This document shows positions 1 through 8,023 of a stretch of 64,000 bases of DNA, piece by piece. Within the stretch, counting starts at the first letter, position 1. The number at the start of each line of letters is the position of its first letter. Source of the DNA: Nocardioides sp. Soil797. GTDB taxonomy: Bacteria > Actinomycetota > Actinomycetes > Propionibacteriales > Nocardioidaceae. The translations under genes and the position numbers were made by a program. The notes beneath the pieces were generated by a model. It saw nothing but the letters and a program-made list of their open reading frames with translations. It did no database searches and was not told where the DNA came from. The DNA lies in NCBI GenBank assembly GCA_001429555.1, contig LMSR01000002.1, positions 1-64,000 on the forward strand, read 5' to 3'.

Positions 1-1
1 C

Positions 2-67
2 CCGACCCTGGGCCTGGACACACCAGCCCAGAGACTCAACGAGCTGCTGCTCAACGCAGCGGCCTAA
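2..67 (+). CDS. C-terminal end of an IS30-family-like transposase (partial)
   Basis: The window opens inside a reading frame that ends with TAA at 65-67. Its visible residues include TLGLDTPAQRLNELL. This resembles the end of IS30-family transposases, where a (K)TLG..TPA..LNELL tail follows the integrase core. The catalytic domain lies outside the window, so the family call rests on this short tail only. The frame stops about 40 bases before a half copy of a palindromic repeat (108-126). It could also be the end of another DDE integrase. Confidence 0.55.
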   Translation, partial: PTLGLDTPAQRLNELLLNAAA

Positions 68-107
68 CCAAAATTGCTTCGACCGCTTGACTTTGCCGCT
101 GCGAGAC

Positions 108-126
108 CTGCGGACTGTTCGGTAAC
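108..126. repeat. Half copy of palindromic repeat family A
   Basis: The right arm CTGCGGACTGTTCGGTAAC is identical to the right arm of the full copy at 10502-10553 and nearly identical to that at 12483-12538. A degenerate form of the inner loop precedes it at 91-107. The left arm is missing and the transposase tail lies on that side, which suggests that insertion or a later deletion removed it. It lies between two convergent stop codons (67 and 140). Confidence 0.7.
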
Positions 127-139
127 GGCCGGGGTGTGG

Positions 140-907
140 TCAGGCGTTCTCCTTGCGGAAGACGGAGGTTCCCCACCACAGCGCGAGGACGAAGAAGACT
201 CCCGCCCAACCGACGCCCCACGCCATCTCGTTGCTGCCGAAGTCACCGACGAACGAGCCACGGACGGCATCGGTGATCCAGCGGAACGGCATGAAGTCGC
301 TGGTGCTCTCGAGCCACTTCGGGCCGAGCGTCATCGGGAGCATGATCCCCGACAGCAGGAGCACCGGCATCATGATCATGTTGATCAGTGGCGCCATCAC
401 GTCCTCGCTCTTGGTGGTCAGGGCCAGTGCGTTCGACGCGGCCGCGCAGGCGCCGCCGACGAAGAGGGTCAGCAGGACTCCGACGACAATGCCGCCTGCA
501 GGCGCGCGCATGCCCATCCAGAAGCCCAGGGCGATCAGGATCAGCGCCTGCACCAGCAGCTGCAGCAGGTCACGCATCAGGCGTCCGACGAGCAGCGCCG
601 TACGGCTGGCCGGGGTGACCCGCTCGGCCTCGACGACGCCCTCGCGCCACTCGGCGATCAGGCCGAAGCCGGCGAAGAACGCACCGAACATGCCCAGCTG
701 CACCAGCAGGCCGGGCACCAGGAAGGTGTAGGGGTTGTCGGTGGGCAGGTCGAACTGGGCGACCAGCGGCTTCAGCAGCGGGCCGAAGAGCACCAGGTAG
801 AGCACCGGCTGGAGGACGCCGATCAGCACCCACGCGGGATTGCGCAGGTTCATCCGGATCTGGCGCCGGAAGACGATGAAGGACTCTCGCCAGAACAGCG
901 GGGTCAT
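140..907 (-). CDS. ABC-2 type transporter permease (DrrB-like)
   Basis: This 255-residue membrane subunit belongs to an ABC exporter. It has the ABC-2 permease layout: a cytoplasmic N-terminus with the motif RRQIRMNLRNPAWV, six predicted membrane helices, and the family-typical MMPVLLLSGIMLPM stretch in the second half. Its start overlaps the stop of the upstream ATPase gene by 4 bases (ATGA type), so the two are surely co-translated as one exporter. In the DrrAB family such pairs export daunorubicin-like drugs or lipids. The substrate here is unknown. It ends convergent with the transposase remnant. Confidence 0.9.
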   Translation of the reverse strand: MTPLFWRESFIVFRRQIRMNLRNPAWVLIGVLQPVLYLVLFGPLLKPLVAQFDLPTDNPYTFLVPGLLVQLGMFGAFFAGFGLIAEWREGVVEAERVTPASRTALLVGRLMRDLLQLLVQALILIALGFWMGMRAPAGGIVVGVLLTLFVGGACAAASNALALTTKSEDVMAPLINMIMMPVLLLSGIMLPMTLGPKWLESTSDFMPFRWITDAVRGSFVGDFGSNEMAWGVGWAGVFFVLALWWGTSVFRKENA

Positions 908-1941
908 CGGTTGGCTCCTTCGAGTACGTCGGTGGGGTCGGCGTCGGTGTCGTCGTCAGCTTCGGCATTGGCCTCGTTGGCCGCCTCGGCGTCGCGCAGC
1001 GAGCGACCGGTGAGCGTCAGGAAGACGTCGTCGAGGGTGGGACGCAGGACCTCGATCGAGTCGAGGGCCACGCCGCCGGCGTCGAGGTCGCGCAGCAGCC
1101 CGGGCACGGCGCGACCGGCGCGCTCGACCCGCCCCCGCACGTGTCGACCCTCGACCTCGACGCCCTTGGCGATCGAGCCGAGCTTGTCGCGAGCGATCAT
1201 GACCTGGTCGTCACCGGCGACCTCGAGGTCGACCAGGTCACCGGAGACCTGGGCCTTGAGATTGTCGGCGGTGTCGCTCGCCACGATCTTGCCCTTGTCG
1301 ATGATGACGATGCGGTCGGCCAGGTGGTCGGCCTCGTCCAGGTAGTGAGTGGTCAGGAAGACGGTCACGCCCTGCTTGGCCCGCAACCCGGCGATGTGCT
1401 CCCAGAGGTTGGCTCGCGCCTGCGGGTCGAGCCCGGTGGTCGGCTCGTCGAGGAAGACCAGGTTGGGCTCATGGATCAGGCCCATCGCGATGTCGAGGCG
1501 GCGCTTCTGCCCACCCGACATGTTCTTGGGCATGCGACGCCACAGGCCGGGCAGGTCGAGCTGCTCGAAGAGCTCCTTGCCCTTGCGCTCGGCGTCGCGG
1601 CGCGACATGCCGTAGAGCATGCCGTGGTCCATCACCTCGTCGCCGGCGATGGCACTCGAGAAGGTGGAACCGGCCTGGGAGACGTAGCCGATGCTGCGGC
1701 GTACGTCCTGGGACTGGGTGGCCACGTCGAAGCCGGCCACCGTTGCCGTGCCCGCGGTCGGCTTGAGCAGTGTGGTCAGCATGCGCAGCGTGGTGGTCTT
1801 GCCGGCGCCGTTGGGGCCCAGGAAGCCGACCACCTCGCCCTCGGCGACATCGATGTCGACGCCGTCGACGGCCTGGACGGGCGTCTTGTTCTTGCCCTGA
1901 CCTGTCATGAAGGTCTGCACGAGCCCTCGTGCACGAATCAT
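904..1941 (-). CDS. ABC transporter ATP-binding protein (DrrA-like)
   Basis: This 345-residue ATPase powers the ABC-2 permease encoded just downstream. Walker A is GPNGAGKTT at residues 42-50, the signature MSGGQ is at 141-145 and Walker B with LVFLDEPTTGLDP is at 161-173. The C-terminal 100 residues carry the DrrA-type extension (a DSIEVLRPTLDDVFLTLTG stretch), typical of drug or antibiotic-resistance exporters. The ATG at 1941 has a GAGGGAG ribosome site 7-8 bases upstream. Two perfect 14-base palindromes lie 37-73 bases upstream of the start (1978-2014), so a repressor probably controls the pair. The regulator was not identified; a PadR gene lies 3 kb away. Confidence 0.93.
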   Translation of the reverse strand: MIRARGLVQTFMTGQGKNKTPVQAVDGVDIDVAEGEVVGFLGPNGAGKTTTLRMLTTLLKPTAGTATVAGFDVATQSQDVRRSIGYVSQAGSTFSSAIAGDEVMDHGMLYGMSRRDAERKGKELFEQLDLPGLWRRMPKNMSGGQKRRLDIAMGLIHEPNLVFLDEPTTGLDPQARANLWEHIAGLRAKQGVTVFLTTHYLDEADHLADRIVIIDKGKIVASDTADNLKAQVSGDLVDLEVAGDDQVMIARDKLGSIAKGVEVEGRHVRGRVERAGRAVPGLLRDLDAGGVALDSIEVLRPTLDDVFLTLTGRSLRDAEAANEANAEADDDTDADPTDVLEGANR

Positions 1942-1977
1942 CCGAACTCCCTCTCAGAACCCTGCTCATCAATCTGT

Positions 1978-2014
1978 GTTCAAACTTGAACAGTCAGAGT
2001 GTTCAACATTGAAC
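1978..2014. promoter_or_regulatory. Twin palindromic operator upstream of the DrrAB-like exporter
   Basis: There are two perfect 14-base inverted repeats: GTTCAA-AC-TTGAAC at 1978-1991 and GTTCAA-CA-TTGAAC at 2001-2014. Their centres are 23 bases apart, about two helical turns, so two repressor dimers could bind one face of the DNA. The position just upstream of the exporter start fits a promoter-blocking operator. TetR and PadR proteins commonly use such sites, but the owner is inferred, not seen. Confidence 0.75.
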
Positions 2015-2123
2015 ACCCACCGTCAAACGAATAGTGCTGCCTGCCGGGAGTGGCTCACCGGCGCTTGACACACATAGGAGCTTCAAAGTCATCGCCGCGC
2101 CGCGGTCTCGGCTCGCCCACCGG

Positions 2124-2867
2124 TCAGCCCCAGGTGATGGCCGTGTCCTGCCAGAGCGCGGGGGCGCCGATCTCGTCGGAGCGGTTCCACAGCGTGAGGT
2201 AGAGCGCCACCGGCGAACCGGCCAGCTCCACGTCGCCGCGCGGATCCGGCGTACGACGGGTGACCGGCGGGGCGGCACTGACATCAACCTCCCAGCCGAC
2301 CTTGCCGCCATCGGGGCGGATCGCGATCGTCATCGGCTCCTCGGAGCGCAACCGCGAGCGCTCCCGGGTCAGGAAGCCGGTCAACAGCTCGTCGATCCCG
2401 TCGAGCGCGATCTCGTCCGCGATCCAGGTGTCGGCCGCCTTCGGGTAGCGGCCGAGCGACGCCGACAACGCGTCGACGGCATGGATCGTGGTCTCGTGAC
2501 ACTGCCGCCGAGCCCAGAATCGCTTGGCCGGCGGGGCGTCGTGGAGGAAGACCAGCGCGTCGAGGTCGTCCGGCGCCTGGTGGATCGCCTGGGCAAGGTC
2601 GATCGCGCCGTCCCGGAGCCACTCGAGCGGGTCGGGGGCGACCTGACCTTCCTGCTGGATGCGGTCGGGATCGGCCTGCTGACCGCGCAGGATCGCGGTT
2701 GCCCACCGGTGCACCATGCCCTGGTGGGCGACCAGTCGGCGTACGGTCCAGTCGGGTGTGGTCGGGACCGAGGCACGCAGGCCGGCGCGGTCGGCGTACC
2801 TCGTGAAGGCGATCAGCGCGGAGCGCAGTCCGTCGAGGTGCTGGGGAAGGGTGAGGTCGGTGCCCAT
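2124..2867 (-). CDS. Maleylpyruvate isomerase family mycothiol-dependent enzyme
   Basis: This 247-residue protein has the actinobacterial MDMPI/DinB-like fold. The N-terminal helical part has the hallmark PTTPDWTVRRLVAHQGMVHRWA (residues about 36-57), where the histidine takes part in metal binding. A second metal-ligand region, CHETTIHAVDAL, is near residue 142. The C-terminal part is the small MDMPI domain. Such enzymes use mycothiol or act as metal-dependent hydrolases, but most have no known substrate. It stands alone between the exporter operator and the divergent MMPL gene, separated from the latter by 144 bases. Confidence 0.85.
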   Translation of the reverse strand: MGTDLTLPQHLDGLRSALIAFTRYADRAGLRASVPTTPDWTVRRLVAHQGMVHRWATAILRGQQADPDRIQQEGQVAPDPLEWLRDGAIDLAQAIHQAPDDLDALVFLHDAPPAKRFWARRQCHETTIHAVDALSASLGRYPKAADTWIADEIALDGIDELLTGFLTRERSRLRSEEPMTIAIRPDGGKVGWEVDVSAAPPVTRRTPDPRGDVELAGSPVALYLTLWNRSDEIGAPALWQDTAITWG

Positions 2868-3011
2868 GCCTCCAGCGTCGCAGGTGTTCGGTCTCGACGC
2901 GCGCGAATTTCTTGGCTGCTGCCTGTGGCCCGCGACCGCGGCAATCGGCGCGGCGTGGTGGCATCAGGCACACTGACCCGACCGACGACCCGGTGGACGA
3001 GAGGCATGCGC

Positions 3012-5069
3012 ATGCACGGTATTCCCTGGCTCAGCAGTTCCCGACGAGCGCTGGCGATCGTGCTGCTCGGCTTCATCGTGGCCGGGCTGCTGCTCGGCCT
3101 GGTCGGCGAGGGTGAACGGCGCCAGAAGCCCACCGACGACCTCCCCCATGGCATGGACAGCACCCAGGCCACCGAGCTGCGGGACGCCTTGCCCGACGAC
3201 GACTCGTCCGTGGCCATCGTGCTGTTCACCACGCAGGAAGGCGAACTGGACCGTGCAGCACTCGGTGCCCTCGACGACCTCGCCACCGAGCTCGGCGCCG
3301 GCGCCCGTGGTCCCGGCCTGCAGCCGTCCGAGGACGGCAGCGCCGCACTCCTCGTCGTACCGGTCACCGGGGCCTCGGCGACCGACACCGAGGAGTTCGT
3401 CTCAGACCTCCGAGAAAGGCTCGACGAGTCGGTGCCGGAGGGGGTCTCGGCCTCGGTCACCGGACCGGCCGCGGTCCAGGCCGACCTGGCCCAGGTCTTC
3501 CAGGGCGCCAACTCCAAGCTGTTGCTGGTCACTGCCTCCGTGGTCGCACTGCTGCTGGTGATCACCTACCGCAGCCCCGTGCTCTGGATCGTGCCGCTCC
3601 TCGTGGTGGGGTTGGCAGACCGCCTGGCCTCCGTGCTCGCGACCCGGGTGATGGCTGCTGTCGACGTTGCCTGGAACGAGTCGACGATCGGGATCCTGTC
3701 GGTGCTGGTCTTCGGCGCAGGCACCAACTACGCCCTGCTGCTGATCTCGCGCTATCGCGACGAGCTCAAGACTCATGACGACCGTTCCGAGGCGATGTCC
3801 CTGGCCCTGCGACGGACCGCCGAGGCGGTGCTCACCAGCGCCGGCACCGTGGTGGCCGGTCTGCTGACCCTGCTGCTCTCCCTGACACCCACCACCCGCG
3901 GTCTGGGCCTGGCCTGTGCCATCGGCATCGTCGTGGCCGCCACCTATGTGCTGGTCGTGCTGCCGGCGCTGCTGATGTTGTTCGGCCGCTGGATCTTCTG
4001 GCCGATGGTCCCGCGCCGTGGCGACGAGGTGCTGGTCGAGACGCACTCGTGGTGGCGCCGGGTCGGTGACACGGTTGCGGCCCGACCCGGCACCTTCATC
4101 GTCGGCTCACTGATGTTGCTCGCGGTCCTCGCCTCCGGACTGTCCCGGCTCGACACCGGCCTCAAGCAGTCGGACCAGTTCCTCGACAAGCCTGAGGCCA
4201 TCTCGGCCGCCGAACGCCTGGCGGAGTCCTTCCCCGCCGGCACCTCCGACCCCACCCAGGTGTTGACCCGCGACGACGCCGACCGGGTGCTGGCAGACGT
4301 CGAGGAGACCCCGGGTGTCTCCTCCGCGCGGGTGAGCATCTCGACCGACGGCATCAGTCAGATCGACGTGGTGCTCGACGCCGCCCCGTCCAGCTCGGCG
4401 GCCACCACCGCCATCGAGGCCCTGCGCGACCGGTTGTCGACCTACGACGACACCCACGTGGCTGGCAACGCCGCCACCGCGATCGACGCCCAGGACGGCG
4501 CAGAGCGCGACCAGCGCCTCCTCCTGCCGCTGATCCTGCTTCTCGTGCTCGGCGTCCTGCTGGTGCTGCTCCGCTCGGTGGTCGCCCCACTCCTGCTGGT
4601 GACGACCGTCCTCGCCACGTTCGCCGCGGCCCTGGGCAGCTCATGGTGGTTGTTCACCGGGTTGCTCGGCTTCGATGCGCTCGACGTGGACGTGGTGCTG
4701 TTCGGGTTCCTCTTCCTGGTCGCCCTGGGGGTCGACTACAACATCTTCCTGGTCACCCGGGCCCGCGAGGAGTCCCGCACGCACGGCTCCCGCGAGGGGA
4801 TGCTGCGCGCGTTGGCGGCGACCGGCGGAGTGATCACCAGTGCCGGAATCCTGCTGGCAGCAGTGTTCGCGGTGCTGGGCGTGCTCCCGTTGGTGGTGCT
4901 CGCCCAGCTCGGCGTGGTCATCTGCATCGGCGTGCTGCTCGACACCCTGCTCGTGCGCACGGTGCTGGTGCCGGCTCTCGGCGTACGACTGGGCGACCGG
5001 TTCTGGTGGCCGCGCAGGTTCGAGGACATGCCCGCCTCGGCGTCACCCTCGCGCTCAGCGACCGAGTAG
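3012..5069 (+). CDS. MMPL family transporter
   Basis: This RND-superfamily membrane exporter of about 685 residues has two halves, each with one N-terminal helix, an extracellular domain and five clustered helices. The first helix is AIVLLGFIVAGLLLGLV near the start. Family motifs FGAGTNYALLLISRYRDEL (first half) and LGVDYNIFLVTRAREES (second half) are present. The GAGAGG ribosome site at 2999-3004 lies 7 bases before ATG 3012 but only 1 base before ATG 3006, so 3012 is preferred. The open frame continues far upstream, but that part reads through the opposite-strand gene. The 3' end overlaps the convergent PadR gene by 15 bases. The substrate is unknown; lipids and lipopeptides are typical. 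Confidence 0.9.
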   Translation: MHGIPWLSSSRRALAIVLLGFIVAGLLLGLVGEGERRQKPTDDLPHGMDSTQATELRDALPDDDSSVAIVLFTTQEGELDRAALGALDDLATELGAGARGPGLQPSEDGSAALLVVPVTGASATDTEEFVSDLRERLDESVPEGVSASVTGPAAVQADLAQVFQGANSKLLLVTASVVALLLVITYRSPVLWIVPLLVVGLADRLASVLATRVMAAVDVAWNESTIGILSVLVFGAGTNYALLLISRYRDELKTHDDRSEAMSLALRRTAEAVLTSAGTVVAGLLTLLLSLTPTTRGLGLACAIGIVVAATYVLVVLPALLMLFGRWIFWPMVPRRGDEVLVETHSWWRRVGDTVAARPGTFIVGSLMLLAVLASGLSRLDTGLKQSDQFLDKPEAISAAERLAESFPAGTSDPTQVLTRDDADRVLADVEETPGVSSARVSISTDGISQIDVVLDAAPSSSAATTAIEALRDRLSTYDDTHVAGNAATAIDAQDGAERDQRLLLPLILLLVLGVLLVLLRSVVAPLLLVTTVLATFAAALGSSWWLFTGLLGFDALDVDVVLFGFLFLVALGVDYNIFLVTRAREESRTHGSREGMLRALAATGGVITSAGILLAAVFAVLGVLPLVVLAQLGVVICIGVLLDTLLVRTVLVPALGVRLGDRFWWPRRFEDMPASASPSRSATE

Positions 5070-5699
5070 GGAGCGGTACTTCTCCCGGTCGGCATTCATC
5101 TGCCAGCCCGGGTCGTCGTCTGGCGGCGTCCAGCCCCAGTCCTCGCCCTGCGCGAACTTCAGGGCACCGGAGCGTACGTCGCGCAAGGTCTGCGTGAGCC
5201 AGGCCAGCTCGGTGGCCGCCGAGTCGCGCCACAGCATCAGGCTGCGCACTGCGTGCGGAGGACCGTACGACGGATCCGCGTCGCGCGGGGACGGGAAGGA
5301 GTCGACGGTCTTCTCGAGGGCACGCTTGCGCACCTCGAGGCTGGTCTCGACCTGTTGCCGGTCGAGGAGCGGCAGCATGCCGAAGGCGACGTGGAAGGCG
5401 ACCCGGTCATAGGGGTCGACCTCCTCGAGGGCCCGGATCATCAGCTGGCTCAGCTCGGCACGACCGCGCATGGTGGCCTCGTAGACCGCCACCTCACGGG
5501 ACCCGTCGACGAGGTCGTGGCGCTCGAGGAATCCCTGCTCGGTGAGCCGGGCAAGTCCGTTGTAGATCGAGCCCGGGTTGACGTGGGCCCACTTGTCGAT
5601 CTCCCACGACACCAGCTCGCGCCGGATCTGGTAGCCGTTGATGGGCTCGAACATGGCCACTGCGCCCAACAGCAGCATGCGAGTCTCGGAGCCGGCCAT
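5055..5699 (-). CDS. PadR family transcriptional regulator
   Basis: This 214-residue protein has an N-terminal winged helix (GYQIRRELVSWEIDKWAHVNPGSIY, then a YNGLARLTEQGFLE wing). The conserved GSIY/GL..L..G motif is diagnostic of PadR. The C-terminal part is the helical Vir-like dimerisation domain. PadR proteins are usually repressors of nearby exporter genes and bind small hydrophobic compounds. Candidates here are the convergent MMPL gene, whose end it overlaps by 15 bases, and the DrrAB-like exporter with its twin operator at 1978-2014. No clear palindrome was found in its own upstream region. Confidence 0.88.
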   Translation of the reverse strand: MAGSETRMLLLGAVAMFEPINGYQIRRELVSWEIDKWAHVNPGSIYNGLARLTEQGFLERHDLVDGSREVAVYEATMRGRAELSQLMIRALEEVDPYDRVAFHVAFGMLPLLDRQQVETSLEVRKRALEKTVDSFPSPRDADPSYGPPHAVRSLMLWRDSAATELAWLTQTLRDVRSGALKFAQGEDWGWTPPDDDPGWQMNADREKYRSLLGR

Positions 5700-5775
5700 G
5701 GGCTGAGTCTAGGCAGCCGGACCGCCGGACCGCCGGACCGGCGGGCCCGTCGGGCCGGGCCGGGTCGATCACGCT

Positions 5776-5849
5776 GGCACTTGTGCGGTGCTGTTGACGG
5801 AAATCCACATCACAGCACGTGTTCAGCGACCATAACCCCGCGTTACTCG
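5776..5849. repeat. Palindromic repeat family B, copy 1
   Basis: This 74-base intergenic element begins GGCACTTGTGCGGTGCTGT and ends CCCCGCGTTACTCG. It is shared with 15684-15757, 25811-25883 and 41694-41767. It holds a central stem (GTGCTGT...ACAGCAC) and a small distal palindrome (TAAC-CCCGC-GTTA). It lies 22 bases after the malic enzyme stop codon and before the PadR start, in a stretch (5700-5871) with no other recognisable feature. Confidence 0.85.
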
Positions 5850-5871
5850 AGGGTTGCAGGGTGCGAGCGGG

Positions 5872-7254
5872 TCAGTCGCGGGGCTTGCCGGAGATCGCCG
5901 CGGCCACGGCCTTCGGTACGTCGGGGTGGAAGACGCTCGGGATGATGAAGGACGGGTGCAGCTCCTCGTCGGTGACGACATGGGCGATCGCCTCGGCAGC
6001 GCGCAGCAGCATGTCGATGGTCACCTCGTCGGCGCGGGCGTCGAGCAGCCCACGGAACACACCCGGGAAGGCCAGCACGTTGTTGATCTGGTTGGGATAG
6101 TCGGAGCGGCCCGAGGCCACGACAGTGGCGTGCTTGGCAGCCTCGGCCGGGTCGACCTCGGGGTCGGGGTTGGCCAGGGCGAACACGATCGCACCCTCGG
6201 CCATCGTCTTGATCCACTCGGGATCGAGCACGCCGGGACCGGAGACGCCGATGAAGACGTCGGCGCCGTCGAGGCCCTCCTTGAGGCCGCCGCGGCGTTT
6301 GTTCGGGTTGGTCCGTCTGGCCAGGTCGAGCTTGGCCGGTGCGAGGTCCTCGCTGTCGCCGCAGAGCAGGCCCTCGCGGTCCCAGACCACGACGTCCTTG
6401 GCGCCGCCGGCGAGCAGGAGCGAGACGATCGCGGAGCCGGCCGCGCCGCCGCCGGCGACGACCACGCGGATGTCGGCGATCTTCTTCTCGACCACACGCA
6501 GCGCGTTGGTCAGCGCGGCGAGAACGACGATCGCCGTACCGTGCTGGTCGTCGTGGAAGACCGGGATGTCGAGCGACTCACGAAGCCGGGCCTCGATCTC
6601 GAAACAGCGTGGGGCGGCGATGTCCTCGAGGTTGATGCCACCGAAACCCGGGGCGATCATCTCGACGGCCTTCACGATCTCGTCGGTGTCCTGGGTGGCC
6701 AGACAGATCGGCCAGGCGTCGATGTTGGCGAACTTCTTGAACAGCGCGGCCTTGCCCTCCATCACCGGCAGGGCCGCACCGGGCCCGATGTTGCCCAGCC
6801 CGAGCACCGCCGAGCCGTCGGTGACCACGGCCACCGAGTTGCCCTTGACGGTCAGGCGGGTGACGTCCTCCGGGTTCTCGTGGATGGCCATCGAGACCCG
6901 GCCGACACCGGGCGTGTAGGCCATCGAGAGGTCGTCGCGGGTCTTGAGCGGAACCTTGGAGGTGACCTCGATCTTGCCGCCGAGGTGGAGCAGGAAGGTG
7001 CGGTCGGAGACCTTGTGCACCTCGACCCCGGCGATGCCGCGCACCACGTCGGCCAGCCGCTTGGAGTGCTCCTCGTCGGCAGCCGAGCAGGTCACGTCGA
7101 CGACCAGGCGCTCGTGGCTGGACTCCGCGACGTCGATCGCGGTGACGATGCCGCCGGCCTGCGCGAGCTCGGTGGCGACCGTGCCCACCACCCCGTGATC
7201 GGGCGCGGTGTAGAGGCGCATGGTGATCGAGTACGACGAAGCAGTGGCGGCCAT
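5872..7254 (-). CDS. NAD(P)-dependent malic enzyme with N-terminal ACT domain
   Basis: This 460-residue cytoplasmic enzyme oxidatively decarboxylates malate to pyruvate, linking the TCA cycle to pyruvate. Residues 1-85 form an ACT-like regulatory domain (MRLYTAPDHGVVG..., HERLVVDVTC). The catalytic part has YTPGVG at 113-118, GLGNIGP at 152-158, the metal site NLEDIAAP at 208-215 and FHDDQHGTA at 233-241. An NAD-binding VVAGGGAAGSA loop follows. The length fits the short bacterial form. The ATG overlaps a perfect DnaA box sequence (7254-7262). It is divergent from the tetR gene, and a family B repeat lies just after its stop. Confidence 0.94.
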   Translation of the reverse strand: MAATASSYSITMRLYTAPDHGVVGTVATELAQAGGIVTAIDVAESSHERLVVDVTCSAADEEHSKRLADVVRGIAGVEVHKVSDRTFLLHLGGKIEVTSKVPLKTRDDLSMAYTPGVGRVSMAIHENPEDVTRLTVKGNSVAVVTDGSAVLGLGNIGPGAALPVMEGKAALFKKFANIDAWPICLATQDTDEIVKAVEMIAPGFGGINLEDIAAPRCFEIEARLRESLDIPVFHDDQHGTAIVVLAALTNALRVVEKKIADIRVVVAGGGAAGSAIVSLLLAGGAKDVVVWDREGLLCGDSEDLAPAKLDLARRTNPNKRRGGLKEGLDGADVFIGVSGPGVLDPEWIKTMAEGAIVFALANPDPEVDPAEAAKHATVVASGRSDYPNQINNVLAFPGVFRGLLDARADEVTIDMLLRAAEAIAHVVTDEELHPSFIIPSVFHPDVPKAVAAAISGKPRD

Positions 7255-7343
7255 GTGGACAACAATCCTCCCGCTCCCCGGTTACCGGCAAGTCGCATGG
7301 GCGGCACTGGGCCCCGCGTGCTCGACGTCACAGCGCCAATGAA

Positions 7344-7395
7344 TTGCACTCCCTTGGCATGGAGTGCAAAACTGCACTTCGTGAATGAAAGTGCA
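7344..7395. promoter_or_regulatory. Tandem operator overlapping the tetR start
   Basis: Two TGCACT...AGTGCA inverted pairs lie in a row. The first has half-sites at 7345-7350 and 7363-7368, and its arms extend to 9 bases (TTGCACTCC/GGAGTGCAA). The second has half-sites at 7373-7378 and 7390-7395. The inner half-sites also make AGTGCA-AAAC-TGCACT. Such repeated inverted half-sites at the start of a TetR gene fit an autoregulatory operator, probably also controlling the MMPL gene downstream. Confidence 0.75.
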
Positions 7396-7977
7396 AACAC
7401 CACGAGCGTGCGGAAGCAGACGACCGGACACCGGATCACCGTCTGCGCCCAGCACCTCACTGACGTGCACGGTTTCGACGGCTTCACGATGGACGAGCTG
7501 GCCGAGGCCGCGGGCGTCTCCCGCCGTACGTTGTTCAACTACTTCCCCGGCAAGCTGGACGCCGTGCTCGGTCCCGGCCCGGAGCTCAGCGACGAGGTGC
7601 TCGACACCTTCCGCGCCGGCGGACCACAGGGCGACCTCCTGGAAGACATCAAGGTCCTGATCGCCCGGATGGTCGAGGTCAAGGAGTTCGACCGCGCCGA
7701 GGCCGAGGTCACCCGGCGCATCTTCCAGACCAACCCGCGGCTGCTGATGGCCGTCCACGAACGCTTCCACGCAGTCTCCGACCTCTTCACCGAGGCCATC
7801 CTCGACCGGGAGGGACGCGCCTTCGGCAAGCCGCGGGCCCGCATCCTGATCACGGTTCTGGCCTGTCTCTTCGACGTCGCCCTCGACGACGTCCTCGCCG
7901 ACACCACCGGGGCGCGCGAGCTCTCCGATGCCTACTTCGAAGCACTCGACGTCGTCCGCGACCTGCTCTCGAACTGA
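7381..7977 (+). CDS. TetR/AcrR family transcriptional regulator
   Basis: This DNA-binding repressor of about 198 residues has an N-terminal helix-turn-helix (GFTMDELAEAAGVSRRTLFNYFPGK), typical of TetR proteins, followed by a helical ligand domain. The start is uncertain: GTG 7381 is used, but ATG 7339 and GTG 7408 are in frame and none has a strong ribosome site. All lie in or next to the operator repeats at 7344-7395. The MMPL gene starts 46 bases after its stop on the same strand, so the regulator very likely controls that exporter and itself. Confidence 0.88.
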   Translation: MNESANTTSVRKQTTGHRITVCAQHLTDVHGFDGFTMDELAEAAGVSRRTLFNYFPGKLDAVLGPGPELSDEVLDTFRAGGPQGDLLEDIKVLIARMVEVKEFDRAEAEVTRRIFQTNPRLLMAVHERFHAVSDLFTEAILDREGRAFGKPRARILITVLACLFDVALDDVLADTTGARELSDAYFEALDVVRDLLSN

Positions 7978-8023
7978 TCCCCACAAACGTCCCGAAGATC
8001 CAACACAACTAGGAGCCACCACC

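Noticed and set aside
2034..3005. A 324-codon upstream extension of the first MMPL gene
   Set aside because: It runs antisense through the mycothiol-dependent enzyme gene and lacks membrane or export features. A good ribosome site stands directly before ATG 3012.
7254..7262. A single exact DnaA box on the malic enzyme start codon
   Set aside because: One exact 9-mer is expected by chance in a window of this size on two strands, and it has no partner box.
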